From: Capitella teleta
Lineage: Eukaryota > Annelida > Polychaeta > Capitellidae
Assembly: GCA_000328365.1 (NCBI GenBank)
Contig: KB297837.1
Span: forward strand, 194,680 to 258,679
Direction of reading: 5' to 3'
Length of the DNA: 64,000 nt
The position numbers and the translations under genes are program-made. Below are positions 13,064 through 23,401 of this stretch, one piece after another; position 1 is the first letter of the stretch; every line of letters starts with the position of its first letter. The notes under the pieces are model-generated. The model was not told the DNA's origin and searched no databases. It saw nothing but the letters and a program-made list of their open reading frames with translations.

Positions 13064-13200
13064 TTGGGCATGCACAACTTTTAAACGAGCAGTTTCTCCT
13101 CCATTGTACCCAATGGCTGCTTCATAGGTGGCCAATTCCAGTCGTCGGCGACCCACAAAGGTCGTCTTCGGGCACCTATCCCAAATGAGGTTGTGAAAGG
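13064..13200 (-). mobile_element. 137-bp duplicate of the MULE transposase, ending at a gap
   Basis: Bases 13064-13200 are identical by eye to 10079-10215. They encode the FHNLIWDRCPKTTFVGRRRL segment of the Mutator-like transposase. On one side the piece runs in frame into the P-element-like sequence, and on the other it stops at the 50-N gap. The repeat begins at exactly the same base as the MULE homology at 10079, though the flanking sequences differ. A real segmental copy and an assembly misjoin are both possible. Confidence 0.8.
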
Positions 13201-13250
13201 NNNNNNNNNNNNNNNNNNNNNNNNNNNNNNNNNNNNNNNNNNNNNNNNNN
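13201..13250. other. Assembly gap (50 N)
   Basis: Fifty consecutive N, a fixed-size placeholder of unknown true length. It splits the transposon cluster between a MULE piece and a Gypsy-type integrase fossil. Confidence 0.99.
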
Positions 13251-13930
13251 ATGCAGAAACTGGTTAAGAGTTTGTACTCTTGCACATCAGGTGTCGTAAC
13301 GGGAAGGTCGTCCATATCGGGATGTTGGTGTCGGTTGCCGCTGCTGCCGCTCAGGCTGTTGCTGCGCTGGTAGGGCGTTTCTGCGATGATGCAGTTGGAT
13401 CCCGATTGATGGTGAGCATGGTGGTGTGCTCGTTGTAGGCTTATCAGGTGGAGATGCGCACTGGGTGTCACTGGTGCGCTTGCGGATGAGCACGACGTTT
13501 CGACGAAGCATGTTACCAGAAGTCAGGCACTTAATGGTGTATGAGCGCGGTTCAGGCCCAATGCCATAGATTTCTCCCGGGTGCCAGGTTTTCTTGGCGA
13601 CATCTTAGTAGTATACAGACTCATAGATTTGGAATGGTGGAGCGTTGTCTGAGTCTGCAGTGTTTTCCGCACGGACATCATGTGCGGCATTGGTTGGGCA
13701 TTGTGTCATGATTGGGAGACCGGCGTAGATCTTTCGCCCAAGGAGAAGCTCGGCTGGAGATGGGGCCTGACATTGCGGTGTAGATCGCAGACTTAGGAGT
13801 GAGAGATGAAGACTTGCACTTGTGCCACCTTTCTTCATGAGGTTCTTCACAGTCTGTTTCTCCCGTTCAATGAATCCGTGTGATTCAGGGTGATGCAGAG
13901 TTCATCTCGGAAACTCCAGAATGGCTGTGC
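13251..13930 (-). mobile_element. Ty3/Gypsy-type integrase C-terminal fossil
   Basis: Minus-strand reading shows GFIEREKQTVKNLMKK, PSPAELLLGRKIYAGLPIM and a chromodomain-like or SH3-like tail (IGPEPRSYTIK...RRNVVLIRK). This is typical of the C-terminal part of Gypsy-class integrases (SNGxxERxVxTVKxLxKK...SPAELLxGRxxRxxLP). It is broken and partial, with no LTR seen. One end is the assembly gap and the other meets a BEL-type integrase fossil at about 13930. Confidence 0.7.
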
Positions 13931-14565
13931 GTCTGGTGGAAGTTCGCGGCGATTGTGCGGAAATCCATTTGTGACAAGTACAAAGTATATCATCAGTCAA
14001 TCGAGTTGCTTCAGTGAGGACACCTTTAAGAACTCCCTTGAATACGCTGATCAAGCGCTCCCAAACTCCGCCCATGTCTGGAGCAGACGGTGTGTTGAAA
14101 GACCATTCACAGAAGGAGGATAGGGATTGAGTATTACGGAGGAAGGCCCTTTTCGGGGGCTACCACGACGAGAAATAAACCGTCGAAATGCATTAAGGAA
14201 AGCATTGCAGTCAAGTGGATCGAGGACCTCAATATGACAATATGGCTCAAAAGCGTCAGGTCCAGTGTAGGTAAAAGGAGGCACATCGGACGTAATGCGT
14301 TCCACAGGAAGATCGGCCGTGAGTTGCTCAGGAGGATTAGCGAACAACCTTTTACATGTTACGCATGACTTAATTACCCTTTTGAGAGATTTTAACTAAA
14401 AATGTCCACGTACAAGGGCTTGCGTCCATTCAACAGCAGCATTAGAGGAAGAGTGGTAATGCCTGACAATAAGAAGCGCCATATGGTGATCAGCCGTGAG
14501 AATCATAGGGTGTTGGCTTCTACGTGCGACGCCCAACTTGAAGCAGGCCATCCTGATCCAGGAAT
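13931..14565 (-). mobile_element. BEL/Pao integrase fossil
   Basis: Minus-strand blocks include HPMILTADHHMALLIVRHYH, VPPFTYTGPDAFEP, IEVLDPLDCNAFLNAFRRFI and FKGVLKGVLTEATRLTDD, in the order found in BEL/Pao integrases. The fossil is broken, with several breaks. It could be the other end of the BEL element at 7696-10010, separated by later insertions, or an independent copy. It stops at 14565, where a different repeat begins. Confidence 0.75.
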
Positions 14566-14700
14566 CAGTGGCGTATCCAGGATTTACCTGAGGGGGGGGG
14601 TTCATGTCTCATGTGAAGATGTGCAAGCCGCGAGGCGGCGCAGCCCCCTCGAGGGGGGTCTGGGGGTCCTCCCCCAGAAAAAAGTTTAGAAAAAAGGATG
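14566..14700 (+). repeat. CAGTGGCGTATCCAG-type repeat end with G tracts
   Basis: The block starts with CAGTGGCGTATCCAGGATTT, followed by G8-type tracts and a GGGGGTCCTCCCCC palindrome. Related starts occur at 24931 (CAGTGGCGTATTC, with a C tract) and 17706 (CAGTGGCGTGTGATC). The recurring beginning suggests the terminus of one interspersed DNA element family. It cuts off the BEL integrase fossil at 14565. Confidence 0.5.
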
Positions 14701-14902
14701 CAGATCTATGCAATCTGGGGCATTTGAGGTTTGGATTGTGTCTGTTGGAAAGAAATTTTAGTGTCATACTTCAGAGAGAAGAGACACGAGGAGATTGTGC
14801 TGGCCCGAGAACTCGCATCTCACTCGTAATTATATCCTTTTTTAGCAATCAAAATTACGGTAAATAAATTTTGTTTTTTACATTTGCTCATGATCTCCCC
14901 AG

Positions 14903-15625
14903 ATTGCTTGCTTTGTCGTCAGTGTGGACATGAAGTTGCGATCGCCAAAGACTTATATCCCCAACCAAGCAAGTTAGCCATCGGTCAACGCAATGACACA
15001 ATACTCGGCGTCCCTGGCACATTGATTCAGTTGCTGCAGAATCCGCACGGTATGTCAACAAATCATCTCTTCAATCGTGTCAATTGCATTCTGTTTCTTT
15101 ACAGGTAAAAACTTTGAAGTTATTACGACAAAAAGGGCTGATGTTTATAAATACGACAAGGTAAGCTGTTTGCTTAATACTGTTAATTAAACTTGTCAAA
15201 ATTTTGTCTATTCAGGCTGTTGTTGAATACTCCTGGTTTGAAGGTTTCTCCTGGCGGCTGGCTGTTTGTCCTAGATGTGGAGCCCACTTAGGATGGTGAG
15301 AGTTTGCTGCTCAGCCAACCGTTACAGGATGTCCAATGATTTTGCTTTTTCTCTCTCGTAGGTCTTTTGAGCCTCTTGATCACTCGGAAGGCAAAACAGA
15401 CACGGAACATACTTTTATAGGCTTAGTTCTCAGCAATCTGCTTCACAAGAACTGTAAGCACATAATTTTCACGTGCAAAAGTTTGGAAATCTGTTGTAAA
15501 ATCTGTGAAAATATTAAGTTGCTGTTTCCTAAATATTTTGATATTTTTGTTTCTATATAATCTTTTTATAATTTTTTCTAGATGCTGATTCTCTTTTGAT
15601 GATCCCAAAAGTTTACCGCAGTTGA
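14903..15625 (+). CDS. Stand-alone CULT-domain (cereblon-type) protein, first exon missing
   Basis: Five in-phase exons are visible: 14903-15049, 15105-15160, 15216-15295, 15362-15453 and 15582-15625 (stop). They encode about 139 residues. The sequence starts (D)CLLCRQCGHEVA and continues GVPGTLIQLLQNPHGKNFEV, VEYSWFEGFSWRLAVCPRCG, AHLGWSFEPLDH and FIGLVLSNLLHKN. Two CxxC pairs (CRQC, CPRC) and the three tryptophans of SWFxGFSW...GW match the zinc-binding, thalidomide-pocket CULT fold of cereblon. The N-terminal LON domain of cereblon is absent. Free-standing CULT proteins, often with a signal peptide, are known in animals, and the exon structure (first visible exon starting in phase, needing a preceding G for Asp) fits a short upstream signal-peptide exon. 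I could not find it, because the upstream DNA is repeat. An in-frame ATG at 14890 would give a start without that exon. Introns are 55, 55, 66 and 128 nt. Confidence 0.85.
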
Positions 15626-17320
15626 TATCACCTTGACTTTGATGATATCATGATCCAGCTGCAACCCAGCAGGATTGTTCTACAGTGTTCATCTAATCAA
15701 ACTCTGGAGTCATATTTTTGCTCTTAATATTTTATTCATTTGTTGAATATTATTGTGTTCAATAATAAATTTATTTATTTTTATTTATTGTCTTTCATTT
15801 ACACTGCTTTCAGCGATCTTTGGTTTTGCATGGAATTTTAAGTTGATATTCCATATAATTGTGTCTGACTTGATTAGCTTGTTTTGATGGGCAATTCTTC
15901 CCCCTCAACTATTCCTTACACATGTTCTCATGGTGGATGCACCTTTTCATATCCTTGAGCTTAGAAACTGAAATTAACTTTAAATAATTACTTGAAAACT
16001 TTTAATTACCCTGGAGTAGAATGATTGAAGAAGCTAAAGAGTTACTGAGAGTAGAATGAAATTAGAATCAAATTCAAATTTTATGTCTCGAGAATAGTTA
16101 ACTTTAATAAATTTAATTATTAGATTAACACGGTGGGTGGTGATATATGCATCCACGGCTCAATGAGTGCGTTGTGATCGTCAGATAAAGCAGGTGTGGT
16201 CATCATAACGGCTTCCTCTCCGAAGAAGAAGTAAAGCAACAAATTTTCCTAGCGATATCAACTGTACAATAGTACAAGTCTTGTTTTTAATAGTAAAATT
16301 CAATCCTCCATGTACCAATATGAAATTTCGCTTGTTTTTAATGCAGTCCACTTAATCCACCATTTCGGTAGAGATGCTCACACAACCAATGTAAATAAAG
16401 TAATAATTATGATCTATACTTATGACATACTAATGATCTGTATATATATACGAGTATGAATGGCTTCAAATGTAACTTTTGATTGTTTACACCGTTTATT
16501 CAAATTACCCTGCACTTCTTTTTACTTCTTTATATGGTGCTTCTCTGTGGAACCTGTATGATATAGACAAAATTTCTGTATACTACCATATTGCACTCAT
16601 TCACGTTTTATTTCATTTGTGTTAATTCGCAATTCAGGTGTTAATACGTACTTTATATATGTAAAAGCAAAGTCACAAACGATCAAATGAGTATGTACCA
16701 GTATCGTCTTGTACTAGCAGTAACTGCACCAATTAAGGAGCTTTAATAATTAACATTAAGTCATACACGCTCTTTGAAGTTGACAATGAAGAGGCAATTT
16801 GTAACTGAAGGATCGTCATCGTGGGCTCTCATTTTATGCATGTGTATACAAATGTATAATATGTACGTGGATTAGCTCTGAATCTCCGACTTTCAGTTCT
16901 GCTTGATTAATTAATCTACACTCGGAACTCCTGTCATTTTTTCCGCTCCTTAACATCGCCTAACTGATCAACCAATTAATTATTTTAAAAAAGGCAGTCA
17001 TGCAGTATGAATGTATGATGCAGATAATGTTACAGTCTAGATTCGTTCCTGAAAATCGTAGTTGGAGGCGGATTTTAAAAAGAGCGAATTACATGACACA
17101 ATTGAAATGAAAAACAATTCGTCCCTGATAAGGGGGATTTTAAATAGAGTGGAATACATGACAATGGATTAGCGGCGTCTGACTGTAATTACAGTATTCA
17201 CATCGTAATCTTCGCTAATTAAAATAATTATTTGACTTTTGCGCTGCACTGCAGTGGATTCGTTTTTCCTGAAATATAATGTTTTGATGAGACCAAGGGC
17301 ACCAAAAATAAATATACATA
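15626..17320. other. AT-rich intergenic DNA
   Basis: AATAAA-type words at about 15761-15790 are probably the polyadenylation region of the CULT gene. No coding sequence or clear repeat was recognised in the remainder. Confidence 0.45.
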
Positions 17321-17465
17321 ATGCGATGCGATGCGATGCGATGCGATGCGATGCGATGCGATGCGATGCGATGCGATACGATGCGAGGCGAGGCGATGCG
17401 ATGCGATGCGAGGCGAGGCGATGCGAGGCGAGGCGAGGCGAGGCGAGGCGAGGCGAGGCGAGGCG
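17321..17465. repeat. ATGCG/AGGCG pentanucleotide minisatellite (29 units)
   Basis: Twenty-nine perfect-length 5-bp units. The first twelve or so are ATGCG with a single ATACG. The second half switches to AGGCG with a few ATGCG units interspersed. Open frames of 117 and 115 residues across it are repeat translations (MRCDA..., RIASH/RLASP) and not genes. It is unusually GC-rich compared with its surroundings. Confidence 0.97.
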
Positions 17466-18374
17466 ATATATGTGTGCTACATACAGTAAGTACATTGGTT
17501 CATTTATACAGATTGAGCCCAAAGTAGTCTATATCTACTCCATGCTAAAACCAAAACTTTTAAATTTTCTAAAATTGACCAATTAATCCCCAAAAATAAC
17601 TACTACCTGGTATATTTTGACAATAAACTTATTCTGCACCCATTTATGCAAAAACATCAAATAAAAAGTCAATTTTGAATGAGGGAGGAACATTTAAGTG
17701 CAAGCCAGTGGCGTGTGATCGCGAGGAAAACTAAATCATATGAGCTCCTGAATGAGCATTATGGAATGTCGTCTGTTGCATGGCGCTTCAACACAAACTC
17801 CCGGCTTTGTTTTGATCTGATGAAATGAACAATAATGCTATATACAATCAAAACAACAGCACTCTCTAACAAAATAATAGTGCAGGAGGGAGGCCTTATT
17901 TATGTTTCCAATGAAGCCATGTTCTGGGCCCTATTTGCCAAGAAAATTGGAAATATCGCGGAATTCTGAGTACACTCTATTGATTGAGATAAATCGGCAC
18001 CACCGCCGATAAAATTGGATACATGATAGGAATGGCAGCTAGTATGCTGAGTATCTGCCAGTATGAAATGTTAAACTACCCATACCGTGGTTTTTACGCT
18101 GCGACCTGTTTTGTAACTCTTTCTCGAAAACGCACGGCGTCATAAAAAAACAAAAACAAAACAAACAAAAAAACAAACAAACAAAAAAACAAACAAAAAA
18201 CATTGAAATCTTTAACATAGAGTAGATAGACTGATTATAAGTTATACATATATGATATATATCTAAAATGGCGGGCAAAGACCTGATTCAGTTTAGCCAC
18301 TTTCCCAGAATGCACCGGTGCCACATCATCGGTAGCCATATTGGACGAACGTGGAAACAGCCGCAGTATCCAAC
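17466..18374. other. Intergenic DNA upstream of the KDEL receptor gene
   Basis: No gene seen. It holds an A-rich AAAC tract at 18146-18200 and a CAGTGGCGTG word at 17706. The last 100 bp are probably the promoter and 5' untranslated region of the KDEL receptor gene. Confidence 0.4.
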
Positions 18375-21028
18375 ATGAATGTCTTTCGGTTGACAGGCGA
18401 CATTGCGCATCTTCTTGCCATTATTCTACTGCTTATGAAAATATGGAAGACGCGCTCGTGTGCAGGTATGTCACATTGCCGCTCAGCTACGAAATTGATC
18501 ATTACGACGGTTTGTTTATGTTTTGACACCGGCCCCCGACAGCACGATGACGATACTCGAGTGACGAGTACGGTATCATCGGGTAGCTGGTTAGCTCCCC
18601 AAGCCGCAGCGTAGCGTATACACTAGCAACTGCTCCGCTATCCATGGGGAGCTATCAGCGGGTATGCCTACTCACGCAGTCTAGTGTCTTATCGTGGCAT
18701 GTATGATGTACGAGCCCCAGGTCTATTACTCTATAGTACTCTATCATCTATGACATATTCAGAATAATGCAATAAGCCACTTACTAGACTTAGTCTTATG
18801 ATAAACTAATAGTCATGATGATAGTGACAGAGAAGCATTCTGTGAACTGTGATGATGTGTGATTTCATGATAGAAATGCAGCTCAACGAACACTTGTAAA
18901 TACCTCGCCTGCATTACTAATGAATGAAATAATTCCATATTTCAGGTGTCTCTGGCAAATCTCAGATGATGTTCGCTTTGGTGTTCACAACGCGATACCT
19001 CGATCTGATCACCAACTTCATTTCGCTGTATAACACAACCATGAAAATGATCTTCATCGCTTCCTCATACGGCACCCTGTACCTCATGTTCCTCAAGTTC
19101 CGCGCCACCTATGACAGCAATCACGACACGTTTCGCATGGAATTCCTGGTCGTTCCGGTCGCCGGTCTCTCCTTCCTCGTCAACCATGATTTCTCACCTC
19201 TTGAGGTCCGCGCCTCTTTTTTTTTATTTCCTTTCGATGCTAACGTTTTCTTTTGCAGATTCTTTGGACGTTCTCCATCTACTTGGAGTCCGTTGCCATC
19301 CTTCCCCAACTTTTCATGATCAGCAAGACGGGTGAGGCCGAGACCATCACAAGTCACTACCTGTTTGCCCTTGGCTCGTACCGCGCCCTGTACATCCTCA
19401 ACTGGGTGTACCGCTTCTACTTTGAAGGATTCTTTGATCTTATTGCTGTCGTTGCTGGCTGCGTGCAAACTGTGCTCTACTGCGATTTCTTCTACCTGTA
19501 CATTACTAAAGGTATGTTTCTTATTTGTTGCTTCAAGGGGTGCAATGCAGCTTCCTTGGCACACAGTCCATTGTTGTTCAATTGATTTGTGCTTCCGCCA
19601 AATCTACACTTTGATTTTGTGCATGCCAAATGTACAATGCTGAGAATATATAATACTGTAGAACAGGGAATTTCCGCACACTGCAATTTCATTTTTTTTA
19701 TTTTTTTATTTCGCATATACATGCAATATTACATGGAAAGAAAGAAGTAATTATATAACAATTAAAATCTATAGCATTTTCACGGTTTTATGGCTGATTC
19801 GCAGCACCAATTATTCGCTGTCATGGAGAGGTGGTGGCTGAATGGTTAGCGTGCTCGCCTCCAAAGGGCTTGGCGCTGGCCACTGGAGGTTCGAAGCCAG
19901 CCACCAACCTTGTGTCCTTGGGTAAGGCACGTTACTCCTGCTTACCTCCTCGGACCACATAAGCTTCAGGATTCTGAGGTTAAATAAGCCCCCCAAAAAA
20001 ATATAATGTGTAGGAGCATGTAGCAGACCTTGAAATCTAGAAATCCCAGGCGAGCTGTTTATAGCTCACCTAAATTTGCCCAGGCGAGCTGTTTTTTTTA
20101 GAGGCTAAATATCCCACTATATTGAATAGTATACACAATACATACAATAGGAATCATCTAGGGGAGTGGTTGAGGAGTATAAAGAGAGCAAGGATGCCTT
20201 TCTTAATTAAGATAAAAACAAGGACACATGAATCAGCATTTTAATGCATTGTGTGATTGACTAACATATACTATATTTTGCCCCTTGCTATTCTTCCTGA
20301 GTTTCGTCCCAAAACAAGGGAAATCCCAACCCTCAAATGTCGAGAGTTGGACGGAATTCGGCATTGTTTAGGTGTTATTTCTAAGTCGAGAAACTGAGCG
20401 TCTTTCGCGGCAGTGAGTTCAGTTCACTGTGATTAGTGATAAGCGAAACTAATGTAGAGCGCACATCAGCTCGTATCTCAAGCACTCCCCAATACCTCAC
20501 GATGAGCGGCAAGGAAATCACAACGCCCTATTGCACTCAAAACATCGCTTTGGTCTCACATGGCACATAACGCACCAGCCAGCGAAGTTGAAAGCGCGCG
20601 GTTTCCAGGCGCTCGTCAGGCGAGCGATATGTCAGGGCCGAGGAGAGCGATAGACAGCTCGCCTCAAGCTGATTTCAGGCGAGCGAAGGCGAGCGCGAGC
20701 GATCGCTCGCCTCAGATTTCAAGGTCTGATGTAGTATAAGAATAATAAGATCACCTAGAAAGATTTCCTGGGCATCTAATTTTCGCGGTTGATCGTGACC
20801 GAGAATATTGCGAAAATTTCATGGGGTGAGAAAATTTCCTGTTCTACAGTACATTTGCACCTGTTGACTTTTGTTATGTTTATATGTGAAGTCAGGGATC
20901 ACTTGACCACATGGATGTAGTCAATATTGAATCACATGATTGTTTCATCATTGGATTCTATGAAATTCTTCATTTCTTTGTTTTCGCTTTCAGTGTGGAA
21001 AGGCAAGAAACTGACGCTGCCTGCATAA
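18375..21028 (+). CDS. KDELR: KDEL (ER lumen protein-retaining) receptor
   Basis: Four exons, 18375-18465, 18946-19205, 19259-19511 and 20994-21028, join in phase to 212 residues, exactly the length of vertebrate KDEL receptors. The protein starts [20 protein letters not shown] and contains [60 protein letters not shown] and [20 protein letters not shown], ending KGKKLTLPA. This seven-helix Golgi/ER protein binds HDEL/KDEL tails in the Golgi and returns escaped ER chaperones in COPI vesicles. The C-terminal lysine cluster is the part used for retrieval. Intron 2 is only 53 nt with a weak donor (GTCCGC). Intron 3 is 1.5 kb and contains a SINE and a TIR element. No frame defect is present and the gene looks functional. 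Confidence 0.97.
19825..19997 (+). repeat. tRNA-derived SINE, family A copy 1
   Basis: GGTGGCTGAATGGTTAGCG gives a tRNA 5' arm with A box, and GGTTCGAAGCC is a B box. The closing AGCCACC pairs with the opening GGTGGCT as a 7-bp acceptor stem. A tail ending GAGGTTAAATAA follows. A second copy lies at 62279. It sits in the last intron of the KDEL receptor gene in the sense direction. Confidence 0.85.
20024..20728. mobile_element. 705-bp non-autonomous TIR element in the KDEL receptor intron
   Basis: The ends CAGACCTTGAAATCT (20024-20038) and AGATTTCAAGGTCTG (20714-20728) are perfect 15-bp inverted repeats. Both are flanked by ATGTAG (20018-20023 and 20729-20734), a likely target-site duplication. 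AGGCGAGC subterminal words recur near both ends and are densest at 20600-20710. No transposase frame is present, so it is a MITE-type element. CAG...CTG ends hint at hAT, but a 6-bp duplication is short for hAT (8 bp). Confidence 0.85.
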
Positions 21029-22224
21029 GCGCTCTGCTGGATAGGACACTCATCGCATTAAATTAAATTCATGGCTCTGTTGAATATCAAAGGAAGTGTG
21101 TATGGAACATATGTGAAAGAAACAACATCTCCTTTAAAATAAATGAGCTATGACGACACTGGTACCAACAATAATATTTTAATAAATCTGAAGGTGGCTA
21201 CGTTTTGCGATCATTGAGCGTGTTAACATTGCCATTGAAAACGCTTGTGTGTCAATTAAGTAAGATATATTCAGTGGTCAGGATGTTCAATTTAACTTGC
21301 GCTCAATGTTCGTGGATCGTAGCTTTTTATATGATCAAATAAATAGGCGTGATGGGGATATTGTCAGTGTATGTTACAAGGGTGAATGTATGATGTGTTT
21401 TCTTTACTTATCTCGCAAGTACATTCTGGGTATTTCCTAGAGGTACCCACTGTGTGCTTTTCTTCACCTCTTTTTGTTTTATTCATTTTTTTTTTTTTTC
21501 TTGGTGTAACTCTTCACATAATTCATCATATTAATATTATGAAATCAATATTGTAGTCATTGAGATCGAAATAAATGTACAATTGTACATAATATGCTTG
21601 CCTGAGATGTGTTCTCCTTTTTCATTGCATCCTCTATGGTTATTGGCTTTGGTAAGTTAACAGAGATACAATTATTGTAGCAAACTCGCAAACTAATAGT
21701 TCTTAATACTTAACAGGTTAAAACTCTAGTTTTGTCCAAAGTTTGAGATCCGTTGGGTTTGGGAGTACATTATACTCAGAACTAGACAGGGAAAATCCTC
21801 TGCAACGTGGAGACTAATTTTTCCCCTCTTCTGAATAGTATGAGGCAGAATTTCCTCCCAAGTACTTGAAGAAGGATTCTCCTGACGGCTAAGCACCATC
21901 GTGCCTCACTGCTGAGATTCTGTTTTTAGCAGTTGCGCTCACTTCCAAGAAATGGATGCGTTATGATTCTCTATCACGTCGTTAGGCAAAAAAAAAAAAT
22001 TAATGTTGTAATGTGCCAGCCATCGGAGACTGCGCCCATGCATAACGCGCATAAAATGGTTATTGCTAACGATTCAATTTTCTGGTTTTGTCAGCAGTAA
22101 TATATACGAGAAGCATTTTATCCCCCGAAGACGTACACGCATCTCTGGAATCAAGGAACTAATGGAAACACAATTCATAACGCATCAATTTTTCAACCGC
22201 TGCTGAATTCCGTCGTTTGGTTAA
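21029..22224. other. Intergenic DNA between KDELR and the C3orf33-like gene
   Basis: AATAAA words at about 21138, 21339 and 21569 are candidate polyadenylation signals for the KDEL receptor. No coding sequence or repeat family was recognised. The final part presumably holds the promoter of the downstream gene. Confidence 0.45.
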
Positions 22225-23401
22225 ATGGCAGACGACAGCAGAGAGAATGAAGCAAAAACACCTCTTGTCTACCAACAACCTCTCAAGTTCTTGCACAAAT
22301 GGATCGACGACAACTTGAGAGTTGTTAGAGTAAGTTACTACTGAAACTATTTCCCATTTGATTGTCAATAATTATTGCCTTACGTATTATATGAAAAACT
22401 ACTTATGTACAAAGGCTCGACGAATCAGTCTATCATAACGTATTGAAAGTGCGTTATGACTGCACCAGTACTATATGATACTTAAAAAATAAACTCGAGC
22501 CTTATAATTGGCATCACTCCTGATCATGATAGCAGCTACTGACTTCTGGTATTATTTCCATTTCCAGTATTCTTCTTATGGCTTGGCAGTCATTGGGATC
22601 GTAATACTCGCCCGAAATGTGCGTCTGGTAAGTATAAGTTCTCAGTCGGCCTACGCCTGAATAGATGTTTGATGTTTTATTCCTAAAGACAGCTAAATTT
22701 GGCCAAATTTCGGAGATTCCTGATCACTTCATAGCTAAGCATGTCACTTTACAAGGCAAAGTGCAACACATTGATCCAACAGGGGTGTTGATGGTCGACC
22801 ATTCTCCACTATATCGTCCAAAATTGTTACACAGTACCACCTCAGGTTTTGTGTTATTTATTTCTATGTTCCATTATTGCATAAATTCTATTAATCATTT
22901 TATTCTCCAGCCTCCTCTTGGCTGCCCATTCAGATCGCATCAGTTGATATTCATGAATCTGGGCTCGAGTGGCTTCAGAATAACGTTTGCGGAAAACATA
23001 TTTGGTTTCAGTTGCTGGCTGTGAATTCTCAGCAATGTGCTGAGTGCAGAGTCTCCATGAAGAAGGTGAATGAACGGTGGACCTAATTTATTTTACGGTT
23101 TCTTATTCAACAGGGAATGTTTACCAAGATTTGTGTCAACAAGGAGATTGTACGCTTAGGGTGTGGCGTGTTGCAACCTTTGCCACCAGGGGGATGTGAA
23201 AACGAGGCTATTTATGATAAGTTACAGAGAACTTTGATGACGTCACAGTTGAGAGCGGAGAAGAGGAAACTTGGACTGTGGAAGGAACCGACTTATAGGG
23301 AAAGATGGACGGAGTGGAAGGAGGATCGGAAAATTAATTCCTGGTTCGGTTTTGTGAAGAAAGGTGTCAAATATCTGAGTTCAGTTGTCAGGAGGGAGTG
23401 A
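22225..23401 (+). CDS. C3orf33-like protein (SNase-like domain, N-terminal membrane segment)
   Basis: Five exons, 22225-22329, 22568-22627, 22689-22845, 22911-23065 and 23114-23401, join in phase to 254 residues. The order matches human C3orf33: an N-terminal FLHKWIDDNLRVVRYSSYGL segment, a hydrophobic stretch (AVIGIVILARNV, about residues 42-53), then IPDHFIAKHVTLQGKVQHID, WLPIQIASVDIHESGLEWLQ, KHIWFQLLAVN, MFTKICVNKEIVRLGCG and a basic, tryptophan-rich tail (WKEPTYRERWTEWKEDRK). The middle resembles the staphylococcal-nuclease-like beta-barrel region of the family, without obvious catalytic residues. In mammals the protein has been linked to repression of AP-1 signalling, but its mechanism is unclear, so no function is claimed here. 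Introns 3 and 4 are 65 and 48 nt. The start ATG is the first in frame and gives the family-typical N-terminus. Confidence 0.85.

Noticed and set aside
17169-17586. 115-117 codon frames on both strands (MRCDA, RLASP repeats)
   Set aside because: They arise from the ATGCG/AGGCG minisatellite, which has no stop in these frames.
19830-19905. Possible functional tRNA gene
   Set aside because: It has A and B boxes and an acceptor stem, but the repeated copy at 62279 and the shared 3' tail show it is a SINE head.
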